60,171 nucleotides of DNA, taken from Histophilus somni. GTDB lineage: Bacteria > Pseudomonadota > Gammaproteobacteria > Enterobacterales > Pasteurellaceae. A program made the position numbers and the translations under genes. Shown in pieces: positions 10,182 to 17,182 of the stretch. The number at the start of each line of letters is the position of its first letter. Position 1 is the first letter of the stretch. The notes under the pieces were generated by a model. That model saw only the letters and a program-made list of their open reading frames with translations. It was not told the DNA's origin and made no database searches. The stretch spans positions 1 to 60,171 of the forward strand of contig NZ_JACHGQ010000013.1 of assembly GCF_014202395.1 (NCBI RefSeq), in the 5' to 3' direction.

Positions 10182-10300
10182 TATTCACTCCATTAAGATT
10201 GTTGAGTAGAGAAAAGAGAAAGTGCGGTCATTTTTGTTAAAAAATTGTAATACAAATAGACCGAATTCATCATAATACGGAATTTATAGATGAACAATAG

Positions 10301-10336
10301 AAAAAAGACGATTATTAAAAAATAACCGCCTTTTTT
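10301..10336 (-). terminator. Intrinsic terminator after yciI
   Basis: Arms of 16 bases around a short A/T loop, ending in a T run on the minus strand. Two G:U pairs form only in the minus-strand transcript (the plus strand would have A:C mismatches), so it fits termination of the yciC-ispZ-yciA-yciI operon. Confidence 0.65.
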
Positions 10337-10355
10337 AAAGTAGAACACAAAATGT

Positions 10356-10655
10356 TTAAAAGACTTTTTTAAATGGTTTAATGATGACTTTATCATATAC
10401 ACCGGCTGCAATATAAGGATCTGTATTTGCCCATTGCTCCGCTTCTTCTAAGCTATTGAATTTTGCAATAACAGTTGAACCGGTAAAACCTGCTTCTCCA
10501 GGATTTTCATCATCTATAGCAGGATTAGGTCCCGCAGTTAATAACCTATCTTCAGCTTGTAATTGTTTTAAACGTTCAAGGTGTTGTTCTCTGACGGATA
10601 AGCGTAATGCTAATGTATCAGGTTTATCTTGAGCAAAAATAACATAGTACATCAT
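10356..10655 (-). CDS. yciI: YciI family protein
   Basis: 99 residues, a ferredoxin-like-fold YCII protein (MYYVIFAQD..., [40 protein letters not shown]). The conserved His in REQH and Asp in the ADPY-equivalent [19 protein letters not shown] are the proposed active-site residues of the fold; the biochemical role is not established. Two adjacent ATGs (10655, 10652) are possible, and family members usually start MYYV. Last gene of the yciC-ispZ-yciA-yciI operon, 19 bases after yciA. Confidence 0.93.
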   Translation of the reverse strand: MMYYVIFAQDKPDTLALRLSVREQHLERLKQLQAEDRLLTAGPNPAIDDENPGEAGFTGSTVIAKFNSLEEAEQWANTDPYIAAGVYDKVIIKPFKKVF

Positions 10656-10674
10656 GGTTTATTTCTCCTATTTA

Positions 10675-11139
10675 TTATGAGTTATTTGCTGAAATTTGTG
10701 CCAATGCTTTTTCTACTTCCGGATTATTGTCTCTTGGTATGGCTCGAGGTTTACCTTGTGCATCTACGGCAACAAAAGTGAAAACAGCTTCCGTTACACA
10801 ATAGCGTTCACCAATAGGTTCGCTGGCAACCTTTTTGACCCATACTTCAATTTTGATTTGAACGGAAGAGCGGCCAATTTTTACACATTCCCCATAACAG
10901 CAAACCACATCGCCGACAGCAATAGGTTTGATAAATGTCATACTGTTTACAGCTACTGTTACAACACGTCCATGAGCAATTTCTTTAGCTAAAATGGCAC
11001 CGCCTATATCCATTTTTGACATAATCCAACCGCCGAAAATATCGCCATTCGCATTCGTATTTGAAGGCATAGCTAAGGTACGTAATAAGAGAACTCCCTT
11101 CGATTGACGACCTGTATTAGTTTCAATAAATACTGACAT
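10675..11139 (-). CDS. yciA: Acyl-CoA thioesterase YciA
   Basis: 154 residues, a hot-dog-fold thioesterase that hydrolyses a broad range of acyl-CoAs in the cytosol. The conserved active-site region is TLAMPSNTNANGDIFGGWIMSKMDIGGAI, with the catalytic Asp in NGDIFGGW, followed by VNSMTFIKPIAVGDVVCCYGE. The H. influenzae homologue is a characterised hexameric thioesterase. It follows ispZ by 9 bases, as expected for this conserved operon. Confidence 0.95.
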   Translation of the reverse strand: MSVFIETNTGRQSKGVLLLRTLAMPSNTNANGDIFGGWIMSKMDIGGAILAKEIAHGRVVTVAVNSMTFIKPIAVGDVVCCYGECVKIGRSSVQIKIEVWVKKVASEPIGERYCVTEAVFTFVAVDAQGKPRAIPRDNNPEVEKALAQISANNS

Positions 11140-11148
11140 AGATTTTCC

Positions 11149-11688
11149 TTATTCTTGTTCTGATTTAGGTAAATAACGATAAATATAAACACCGGTTACT
11201 AATGTTGCAATCAGTGTCATGCCGAGAATGCCGAAGGTTTTAAAATCAACCCAGATGTCATCAGAAAGATACTGGCTTATGTAAAGATTAATCAGCATAC
11301 AAAGTAAGAAAAAGACTGCCCAACCTAAATTGAGGTTATGCCAAACATAAGTGGGAAGCTGAATTTCTTTGCCTAATAATTGTTGGATTAAAGGTTTTTT
11401 AAAACCATATTGGCTGACAAGCAAAATCAAGGAAAAAAGGGCATAAACAACGGTAACTTTCCATTTTAAAAATTCCAATTCATTAAAATAGGCACTTAGA
11501 GAACCGAAAAAAACTACCGCACTTCCCATAATAAGTTGCTGTTTCTCAATTTTTCCATATTTAAGTTTTAAAATCATGAGTTGAATTAACGTTGCAATAA
11601 TCAGCGTAATGGCAGCGGCTTGAATACCTTGTAATTTGTAAACAGCAAAGAATAAGATCAATGGGATAAATTCTAATAGTTGTTTCAT
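11149..11688 (-). CDS. yciB: Inner-membrane protein YciB, intracellular septation protein A family
   Basis: 179 residues with about five predicted membrane helices ([35 protein letters not shown] at the N-terminus; [41 protein letters not shown] at the end). The family (YciB/IspZ) is linked to cell-envelope synthesis and septation in enteric bacteria and Shigella. The start ATG overlaps the stop of the upstream yciC-like gene by one base, indicating translational coupling. Confidence 0.92.
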   Translation of the reverse strand: MKQLLEFIPLILFFAVYKLQGIQAAAITLIIATLIQLMILKLKYGKIEKQQLIMGSAVVFFGSLSAYFNELEFLKWKVTVVYALFSLILLVSQYGFKKPLIQQLLGKEIQLPTYVWHNLNLGWAVFFLLCMLINLYISQYLSDDIWVDFKTFGILGMTLIATLVTGVYIYRYLPKSEQE

Positions 11689-12428
11689 TATTGTCCCCTT
11701 TGTTGCATAAAGAGAGTGTAAAAACGGTAAGTGAAAATTAATAGAAATACCTCTGCAAGGGAAATTATTGCAGTGATTAAGATTTCCATAAACAGATTAT
11801 GACTGAGAAATAGCGAAAGCTGTCTTAATAAAAAAGGCAATAGGCAATTGATTAAAGTATATAAGAATAACAGGTGTGTGCGTTTTACTCCGCTTTTCCA
11901 CATTGTTTTTAAACTTTGACTAATGGAGTGATTATGTATGAGGTAATGGACATTGAGTAAATTAAGACGCACAAACACAAATATACCTAATGCGAGTGCA
12001 AATAAAGAAAAGATAGAAGGTGATTTGTGCATGATAGCTGAAACTAGAATTTCACTTGTACCGATACCCAAAGGAATAGCTATTAATATATTGAGTAACA
12101 AAAGCCCTCCGAAACGTTTAGTTGTCGATATAACGCTTTGAGACAGTTGCGGTTCGATATGTTGACTGAGTTGGTGAATGGTTAATATTCCCCAAGCAGA
12201 AATAAACATTCTCAATAAACCCGATATGAACAGGTAATGACTGAGTTGCAAAGTTTCCGTATTTGATATTGTTTCTGATAGCTCAAGCGTGTCTGTTTGT
12301 ATTGACTGTTTAAAAAATAAAGCAAATACAGAAACAATAAATAAAAGAGCGGTAAATTGTAGCGTGATTTTTTGTTGATTGCGTACAAAGTTCCAACAAT
12401 CTTGAAATATATGAGTAAAATTAATCAT
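11688..12428 (-). CDS. yciC: YciC family (UPF0259) inner-membrane protein
   Basis: 246 residues, hydrophobic, with about six membrane segments. The N-terminal cytosolic stretch [21 protein letters not shown] and the helix [20 protein letters not shown] fit UPF0259. Function is unknown. First gene of the yciC-yciB-yciA-yciI operon. Family assignment relies mainly on gene order and topology, since sequence conservation in this family is low. Confidence 0.8.
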   Translation of the reverse strand: MINFTHIFQDCWNFVRNQQKITLQFTALLFIVSVFALFFKQSIQTDTLELSETISNTETLQLSHYLFISGLLRMFISAWGILTIHQLSQHIEPQLSQSVISTTKRFGGLLLLNILIAIPLGIGTSEILVSAIMHKSPSIFSLFALALGIFVFVRLNLLNVHYLIHNHSISQSLKTMWKSGVKRTHLLFLYTLINCLLPFLLRQLSLFLSHNLFMEILITAIISLAEVFLLIFTYRFYTLFMQQRGQ

Positions 12429-12592
12429 TCAAAAATCCATAAATAAAAGCAAACGTTACGCATTATACTGTGTTTACAGCCGAAAGTATAAAAATCCTTA
12501 TTACAGACCTTAATCATACTAAAGAGGAGATTTAAACTTTTAGTAAGCTGATTGTAGCGATTTTAAAAAAATTTTTAACAAAATTTTATAAA

Positions 12593-12608
12593 TTTGATCT
12601 AGTTCACG
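12593..12608. promoter_or_regulatory. CRP/FNR-type box upstream of the OmpW-like gene
   Basis: TTTGA-TCTAGT-TCACG resembles the CRP palindrome with one off position in the left arm and one in the right, and its TTGAT half also fits an FNR half-site. It lies 96 bases upstream of the ompW-like start in the divergent region 12429-12703, which otherwise shows only AT-rich promoter-like sequence. OmpW porins are known targets of CRP and FNR in enteric bacteria, so regulation here is plausible but unproven. Confidence 0.5.
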
Positions 12609-12703
12609 GAAATAATACCTCTTAAGTGGTATTGTACCCGCCGATTGCATAAATCGGCAATTTTTATTGTGAGCAAATATTCTAAATAGATGAGGAATTT
12701 TCT

Positions 12704-13411
12704 ATGAAAAAAACAGCATTAGTACTTAGCGTGGCGGCTGCATTGGTGGCAGGAAGTGCAACAGCACATGAAGCAGGCAGTTTTATTGTTCGGGGTGGTC
12801 CTATTTTAGTTGTGCCGAAAACATCAACAAACCATGATACGTTTAAGTTTGATGTAAACAAAAATGCCCAATTGGGGTTAACCGGAACCTATATGATGAC
12901 AGATAACTTCGGGGTTGAGTTATTAGCTGCAACACCGTTTCATCATAAAATTACATTAGGTAGTACCTTAGTAGGTAAAACAAAACATTTACCGCCAAGC
13001 CTATATTTACAATATTATTTCTTAAACAAAGATTCTAAAGCACGTCCTTATATTGGTGCCGGTGTGAACTATACTAAATTCTTTGGTGAAAAAGCGATAA
13101 TGGCAAATGTTTCCAATCTTAAATTAAAAGATTCTTGGGGAGCAGTATTTAACGCAGGGGTAGATATTCAATTGTCCGATAATCTTTATTTAAATACCGC
13201 TGTTTGGTATGCGAAAATTAAAACAAAAGCAAGTTTTAATAAGGCGAATGGGGGGGGCGTTCCAGGAGTTGGAGTTCCAGGAGTTGGAGTTCCAGGAGTT
13301 GGAGTTCCAGGAGTTGGAGTTCCAGGAGCGGTTTCCTCTGAACAACATCATAAAGTCGATGTAACCCTTGACCCAATGGTATTTTTCATCGGTTTAGGTT
13401 GGAAATTCTAA
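12704..13411 (+). CDS. ompW: OmpW family outer-membrane protein with an elastin-like repeat loop
   Basis: 235 residues. Signal peptide MKKTALVLSVAAALVAGSATA, then an eight-strand barrel pattern of the OmpW family (GSFIVRGGPILVVP, LGLTGTYMMTDNFGVELLAATPFHH, PSLYLQYYFLNKDSKARPYIGAGVNYT, WGAVFNAGVDIQLSDNLYLNTAVWYAKIKT) and a terminal aromatic residue (GLGWKF). OmpW proteins form narrow hydrophobic channels. Between the last two strands an insert of three Gly and four VPGVG units plus VPGA is encoded by a G8 run and 15-base tandem repeats, probably in an exposed loop. The ribosome site is GAGGAA. Expression may depend on the CRP/FNR-type box upstream. Confidence 0.92.
   Translation: MKKTALVLSVAAALVAGSATAHEAGSFIVRGGPILVVPKTSTNHDTFKFDVNKNAQLGLTGTYMMTDNFGVELLAATPFHHKITLGSTLVGKTKHLPPSLYLQYYFLNKDSKARPYIGAGVNYTKFFGEKAIMANVSNLKLKDSWGAVFNAGVDIQLSDNLYLNTAVWYAKIKTKASFNKANGGGVPGVGVPGVGVPGVGVPGVGVPGAVSSEQHHKVDVTLDPMVFFIGLGWKF
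13250..13257 (+). repeat. G8 homopolymer inside the OmpW-like gene
   Basis: Eight consecutive G residues coding Gly-Gly-Gly, immediately before the 15-base repeats. Gain or loss of one base would frameshift the last third of the barrel, so this is a possible slippage site. The window holds the in-frame state. Confidence 0.7.
13259..13329 (+). repeat. 15-base tandem repeat encoding VPGVG units
   Basis: Unit GTTCCAGGAGTTGGA in four perfect copies (13259-13318) plus an 11-base partial copy. The unit is a multiple of three, so copy-number change would lengthen or shorten the loop without breaking the frame. Perfect identity between copies points to recent expansion or active turnover. Confidence 0.9.
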
Positions 13412-13430
13412 GCAGAGAAAAATATTGTTG

Positions 13431-13465
13431 AAGGCATGACCAAAAGGTGATGCCTTTATTTTTTT
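13431..13465 (+). terminator. Terminator after the OmpW-like gene
   Basis: AAGGCAT...ATGCCTT hairpin with an ACC/GGT inner stem and an A-rich loop, followed by a T-rich tail. It sits 20 bases after the ompW stop. Confidence 0.8.
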
Positions 13466-13580
13466 CTCAAAATGACCGCACTTTTATGGAAATAGCGTAT
13501 AAAGTAAAAATTAATGTTTTCTCTTTACATGATTTTCGTTAGAATTCGGCATTCGTCCATTTTTAGTTATTACAACAATA

Positions 13581-14024
13581 ATGATCAAGCAAGCTCAATT
13601 TTATATTCTTTCTCAACAACAAGGAAAAAACGGACTTTTTGCGGAAGAAAGTCTTGCTTGCGATCTTGCCGCCTCCGCTTGGCGGTTGGGGAAAAAAGTA
13701 TTAATCACTTGTGAAACGGAAGAGCAGGCATTAAAACTTGATGAAGCTTTATGGCAAAGAGATCCTGATGAATTTGTACCGCACAATTTATCCGGTGAAA
13801 TGACTTCATACGTAACGCCGATAGAGATTTCTTGGCAAGGGAAACGTAATACGCAACGACGGGATATACTGATTAATCTGCAATCTCAATTACCTGATTT
13901 TATTATGAGTTTTAATCAGCTAATTGATTTTGTGCCAGTTGATGAGCAGTTAAAAATTCTTGCGAGAGAACGCTATAAATCGCTTCGTTCGCAAGGTTGG
14001 CAATTACAAACAGAAAATATGTAA
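13581..14024 (+). CDS. holC: DNA polymerase III chi subunit
   Basis: 147 residues. The chi subunit links the clamp loader to single-strand binding protein at the replication fork. Family features are AQFYILSQ at the start, ACDLAASAWRLGKKVLITCETEEQALKLDEALW and the C-terminal ERYKSLRSQGWQLQ segment. holC is commonly just upstream of valS in gammaproteobacteria; here 3.1 kb of accessory genes separate the two. A USS lies in the upstream gap at about 13474. Confidence 0.93.
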   Translation: MIKQAQFYILSQQQGKNGLFAEESLACDLAASAWRLGKKVLITCETEEQALKLDEALWQRDPDEFVPHNLSGEMTSYVTPIEISWQGKRNTQRRDILINLQSQLPDFIMSFNQLIDFVPVDEQLKILARERYKSLRSQGWQLQTENM

Positions 14025-14045
14025 ATTTTTATAAGGAGTTTTTTT

Positions 14046-14501
14046 ATGAAATCTAAAATTTTGGCTACCACACTCGTTGGATTGCTATTCGGATTGGTTG
14101 CTTGTGAAAAATCACAAGAAAGTGTATCAACCGAAAAAATGGATAACAAGCAGACGGAGCAAGTTGAACAAAAACAACTGGAAAGTGCGGTGGAAAACAG
14201 CACTGAAACACCTGTGCAACATGTTCAAACTGATAAGATGTCAGAAGGAATGAAATCAACAACCGAAGAAGCTAGCACTGATTCAGCAATAAACCAAGAA
14301 AAATTAGCTGAAAATAAAGTTAAACAGGTTGAAGCTAAAAAAGTAGCGGAAAAAAATGAAACCAAAAAAGTTATTGCGATTTTAGAAAAACAATACCAAA
14401 GCCTTCATTGCACCGATGGAAATAAAAGCGAATTTTGTGTAGAAGAAGCACAACGCTTAAAAAGTGAAATTGAACGACTAAAATCTCAATTGCGTAAATA
14501 G
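14046..14501 (+). CDS. Predicted lipoprotein with a charged coiled-coil tail
   Basis: 151 residues. A lipoprotein signal peptide ends in the lipobox LVAC (Cys20). The mature part is rich in Lys, Glu, Gln and Thr and of low complexity. The C-terminal third (KKVIAILEKQYQSLHCTDGNKSEFC...EEAQRLKSEIERLKSQL) looks like a helical coiled coil containing two Cys. A uptake signal inside the gene encodes ESAVE. GGAG lies 8 bases upstream of the start. I do not recognise a function. It is 21 bases downstream of holC and may be cotranscribed with it. Confidence 0.8.
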   Translation: MKSKILATTLVGLLFGLVACEKSQESVSTEKMDNKQTEQVEQKQLESAVENSTETPVQHVQTDKMSEGMKSTTEEASTDSAINQEKLAENKVKQVEAKKVAEKNETKKVIAILEKQYQSLHCTDGNKSEFCVEEAQRLKSEIERLKSQLRK

Positions 14502-14665
14502 AAAGATGAGTAGTCGTTAGATTTAAGACATCTACGCTAGATAATCTCTTCTCTCTAGGCGGTAAGTTAGAAAAATAACAAGCCGTAGAATGGCTAATTT
14601 ATGCCCAGCTTCACACGGTTTCTAATGGGGAAAGAGCGGTTAGATTTTCGGGAAATTTTGCAAAA

Positions 14666-15415
14666 ATGAATCGTAAATTAATCCAAATCGATCAGCTAAA
14701 AAATCAGCTTACACAATATCGTCCGCTTTCTGAATCCGAAGTAAAGCGTCTGCGAGAAGAATTTATTATTGAAAGCTCATATAATTCCAATGCGATTGAA
14801 GGCAATACCATTACCCTGCGTGAAACAGTGCTGATTTTAAAAGAGGGAATGACGATTGCGGAAAAGTCATTACGAGAACATTTGGATATTATCGGTTTTA
14901 AAGATGCTTTTAACTATATTTATGAATTGGTAGCCCATAATGAACCGTTAAGCGAGCGAACCATTAAAGATATTCATTCGCTTGTTTTAATGAATAATGC
15001 CGAAAGCCGAGGCGTTTATCGTAAAATTCCGGTGCGTATTTTAGGGGCGGAAAACGAACCGACAGCTCCTTATTTAATTGCTGAAGAAATGCAGTCATTG
15101 ATTGAAAAATATCAACAAAAACTGACCGCACTTCACCCCATAGAAGCAATTAGTTGGTTGCATTTAGCCTTTGAAAGTATTCACCCGTTTATTGACGGCA
15201 ACGGACGCACAGGGCGATTACTGATTAATTTTGAATTATTGAAACACGGCTATTTACCTGTTGATATTAAATTTACTCATCGAGCAAACTATTACCAATG
15301 TTTTGATGATTTCCATAAAAATCAGCAGGATATAAGTCGTTTGGTTGAATTGATTAGTCGATATGAATTAACGGAACTGGAAAGATATTTGGCGATTTTG
15401 GAACAGAGGACATAA
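14666..15415 (+). CDS. Fic-domain protein (class II Fic, likely AMP transferase)
   Basis: 249 residues. The Fic motif HPFIDGNGRTGR is complete at residues 173-184, with catalytic His173. The autoinhibitory helix motif SNAIEGN at residues 41-47 places it in class II, where the inhibitor is in the same chain; its Glu normally blocks the ATP gamma-phosphate site. Such proteins transfer AMP to Ser/Thr/Tyr of target proteins. The N-terminal segment resembles the Fic/DOC N domain. The frame stays open for 29 codons upstream (14579-14665) with no start codon, perhaps a worn N-terminus. It is followed after one base by a 57-residue ORF. One USS lies inside (about 15125), suggesting long residence. 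Confidence 0.9.
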   Translation: MNRKLIQIDQLKNQLTQYRPLSESEVKRLREEFIIESSYNSNAIEGNTITLRETVLILKEGMTIAEKSLREHLDIIGFKDAFNYIYELVAHNEPLSERTIKDIHSLVLMNNAESRGVYRKIPVRILGAENEPTAPYLIAEEMQSLIEKYQQKLTALHPIEAISWLHLAFESIHPFIDGNGRTGRLLINFELLKHGYLPVDIKFTHRANYYQCFDDFHKNQQDISRLVELISRYELTELERYLAILEQRT

Positions 15416-15416
15416 A

Positions 15417-15590
15417 ATGACAAGCCGTGAAGAATTACTCAAAAAACAGCGTGAGCTAGATATTCTTTTTACCGCTTGGTTTGAAGAAAAGAAAAAGCAC
15501 GAAGTGCTGACTTATCGTCGTGAAAATGGGGATTTGATTCAGCATTATCCGGACGGACGTGAAGAAATTATTAAAGAATCTAACAAATGA
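15417..15590 (+). CDS. Small charged protein downstream of fic
   Basis: 57 residues, ATG separated from the fic stop by a single base (TAAAATG), so probably translationally coupled. The sequence starts MTSREELLKKQRELD, is strongly charged, and ends with HYPDGREEIIKESNK. A helical N-terminal half and a short beta-like tail are suggested. Short proteins next to Fic proteins can be antitoxins (as in VbhA), but this one lacks the SxxxEGN inhibitory motif, which is already in the Fic chain. Function unknown. It was too short for a standard ORF cut-off. Confidence 0.7.
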   Translation: MTSREELLKKQRELDILFTAWFEEKKKHEVLTYRRENGDLIQHYPDGREEIIKESNK

Positions 15591-15605
15591 AGTGAGTAAA
15601 TTTTT

Positions 15606-16418
15606 ATGGAAGATCTAAAAAGAAAAGCTATTCAAGGTATGGTGGACTCTGCTATTCAAAGCTTTGCTACTGGATTATTAAGCAGATACTCTAATGAAGT
15701 AAATGATCCAGAAGGAGTTATTAACGCTAAAAAGAATAATTGTTTTATGGCAGAATTAGGCGAAGAATTTATGTTCTACTCTGCATTTGTTAGAAGCTTT
15801 GATTCTTCTTTTGGTAATGTTTTAGAAAAACTTGGAAATAATATTGCAACCTTATCTTATACAGTAAAAGGAAACATAAATTCCTTTATTCTTCCTGAGC
15901 AGATACAGAGAACTTCATCTATTCTTGATGGATATTTTAAGCACGAATATAAGCCTGCAAGAGAACATTATGAGAGTTTTAGCTGTTTATATCCAAAAGA
16001 CATTACTAGCTTCAAAACAACTCACGTTACAGATCATTATTTCGTCAATGAAGAAACAAATGAACATTTCTTAATAGAATTGAAAGCATCAGGTGATCTT
16101 GATAATAAAAAATCAAAAGCAGAAAAGAATGCTCTTTTAGATGAATATTTTCTACTTAAAAATCTTCTTCTTAATGATAATAGTGCTACTATTAGAATAT
16201 ATTTTGCAACAGCCTATAATAAATTTGGAGAAGGTAAAGAATGGAAACAAGAGAGAGTCAAGCAGTTTTTTGCAGAAGATGAATTATTGATCGGAACTGA
16301 TTATTGGAACTTTGTATGTAATGATAAAGATGGATTTGATATTGTATTTGAACAATATCAAAAATCTGCTCTGAAAATAAAAGAATCATTAGATAAAATT
16401 AAAAAACTGTATTTTTGA
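15606..16418 (+). CDS. Type II restriction endonuclease, TdeIII-like
   Basis: 270 residues. It resembles the TdeIII-type restriction enzyme family through the block IELKASGDLDNKKSKAEKNALLDEYFLLKN, followed by FATAYNKFGEGKEWKQERVKQFF and the LLIGTDYWNFVC segment. A PD-(D/E)xK arrangement can be read: Asp143, then Glu158-Leu-Lys160. A DNA methyltransferase gene follows by 2 bases, which strongly supports a restriction role. The pair is AT-richer than its neighbours and contains no full uptake signal, suggesting recent transfer. The recognition site cannot be inferred safely. Family assignment is from memory of the conserved block. Confidence 0.75.
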   Translation: MEDLKRKAIQGMVDSAIQSFATGLLSRYSNEVNDPEGVINAKKNNCFMAELGEEFMFYSAFVRSFDSSFGNVLEKLGNNIATLSYTVKGNINSFILPEQIQRTSSILDGYFKHEYKPAREHYESFSCLYPKDITSFKTTHVTDHYFVNEETNEHFLIELKASGDLDNKKSKAEKNALLDEYFLLKNLLLNDNSATIRIYFATAYNKFGEGKEWKQERVKQFFAEDELLIGTDYWNFVCNDKDGFDIVFEQYQKSALKIKESLDKIKKLYF

Positions 16419-16420
16419 TT

Positions 16421-17161
16421 ATGATTGAAGTTGATAAAATAAGTAAATTTAGCTTGTTGCAAGGAGATTGTTTTGAGAAATTAAAAGATCTTCCTGATAA
16501 TAGTATAGATCTTATTCTTACTGATCCGCCATATAATTTAGCTCAATATAGTACAGGAAATATGAAATTTGATTGGAGAAGTGAAGTCAATAATGATGTT
16601 GCTGTATGGGATGAGGAGCCATTAAATCCTAATCGACTATTATCTGAGTTTAAGCGAGTTCTCAAACCAAATGGAAATATATTTATATTTTGTAGCTATA
16701 ACTTATTAGGGGAGTATCATAAAGTATTCGATCCTGAATTTGACACATTTCAGTTTATGGTATGGCATAAAACTAATCCTATCCCAAACATTAGGAAGTC
16801 TTCATTTTTAAATAGCTGCGAACTAATAGTATGTTGCTGGAATAAAGGGCATACTTGGAATTTTTCCAAACAAAATGAAATGCATAATTTTATTGAAAGC
16901 CCTATTTGCATGGGAAAGGAAAGAATAAAAGATAAGGCAGGTAAAAGATTACACCCAACGCAAAAACCAGTAAAAATTCTAAAAAGAATTATTGAAATTG
17001 CTTCGAATCCAAATGATATTGTTTTAGATTGCTTTAATGGGGTTGCTTCTACGGGAGTAGCCGCATTAGAGCTTAATAGAAGATATATTGGAATAGAAAT
17101 TGATGAGAAATACTATAATGCCAGTCTTGACAGATTAAATTCATCAATAAAACTGATTTGA
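16421..17161 (+). CDS. Beta-class DNA methyltransferase (adenine-N6 or cytosine-N4) of the restriction-modification pair
   Basis: 246 residues from the ATG at 16421 (a longer frame would need a TTG at 16415). The catalytic motif TDPPYNL (DPPY at residues 35-38) precedes the AdoMet-binding motif LDCFNGVASTGVAALEL near the C-terminus, the beta-class order. DPPY is more usual for adenine-N6 enzymes, and S-P-P-Y for cytosine-N4. HPTQKPVKILKRII is typical of motif X. It protects host DNA from the upstream endonuclease. The glycine-rich loop reads FNGVASTG rather than FxGSGTT, a variant but plausible form. It ends 21 bases before valS. Confidence 0.9.
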   Translation: MIEVDKISKFSLLQGDCFEKLKDLPDNSIDLILTDPPYNLAQYSTGNMKFDWRSEVNNDVAVWDEEPLNPNRLLSEFKRVLKPNGNIFIFCSYNLLGEYHKVFDPEFDTFQFMVWHKTNPIPNIRKSSFLNSCELIVCCWNKGHTWNFSKQNEMHNFIESPICMGKERIKDKAGKRLHPTQKPVKILKRIIEIASNPNDIVLDCFNGVASTGVAALELNRRYIGIEIDEKYYNASLDRLNSSIKLI

Positions 17162-17182
17162 TATATATTAGAGAAAAAACCA

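Noticed and set aside
10193-10411. 72-residue minus-strand frame between acnB and yciI.
   Set aside because: It overlaps the yciI 3' end and the terminator, is hydrophobic by AT bias, and has no ribosome site.
14579-14665. 29-codon in-frame extension upstream of fic as its true N-terminus.
   Set aside because: No ATG, GTG or TTG in frame and a stop at 14576; the ATG at 14666 gives a family-like protein.
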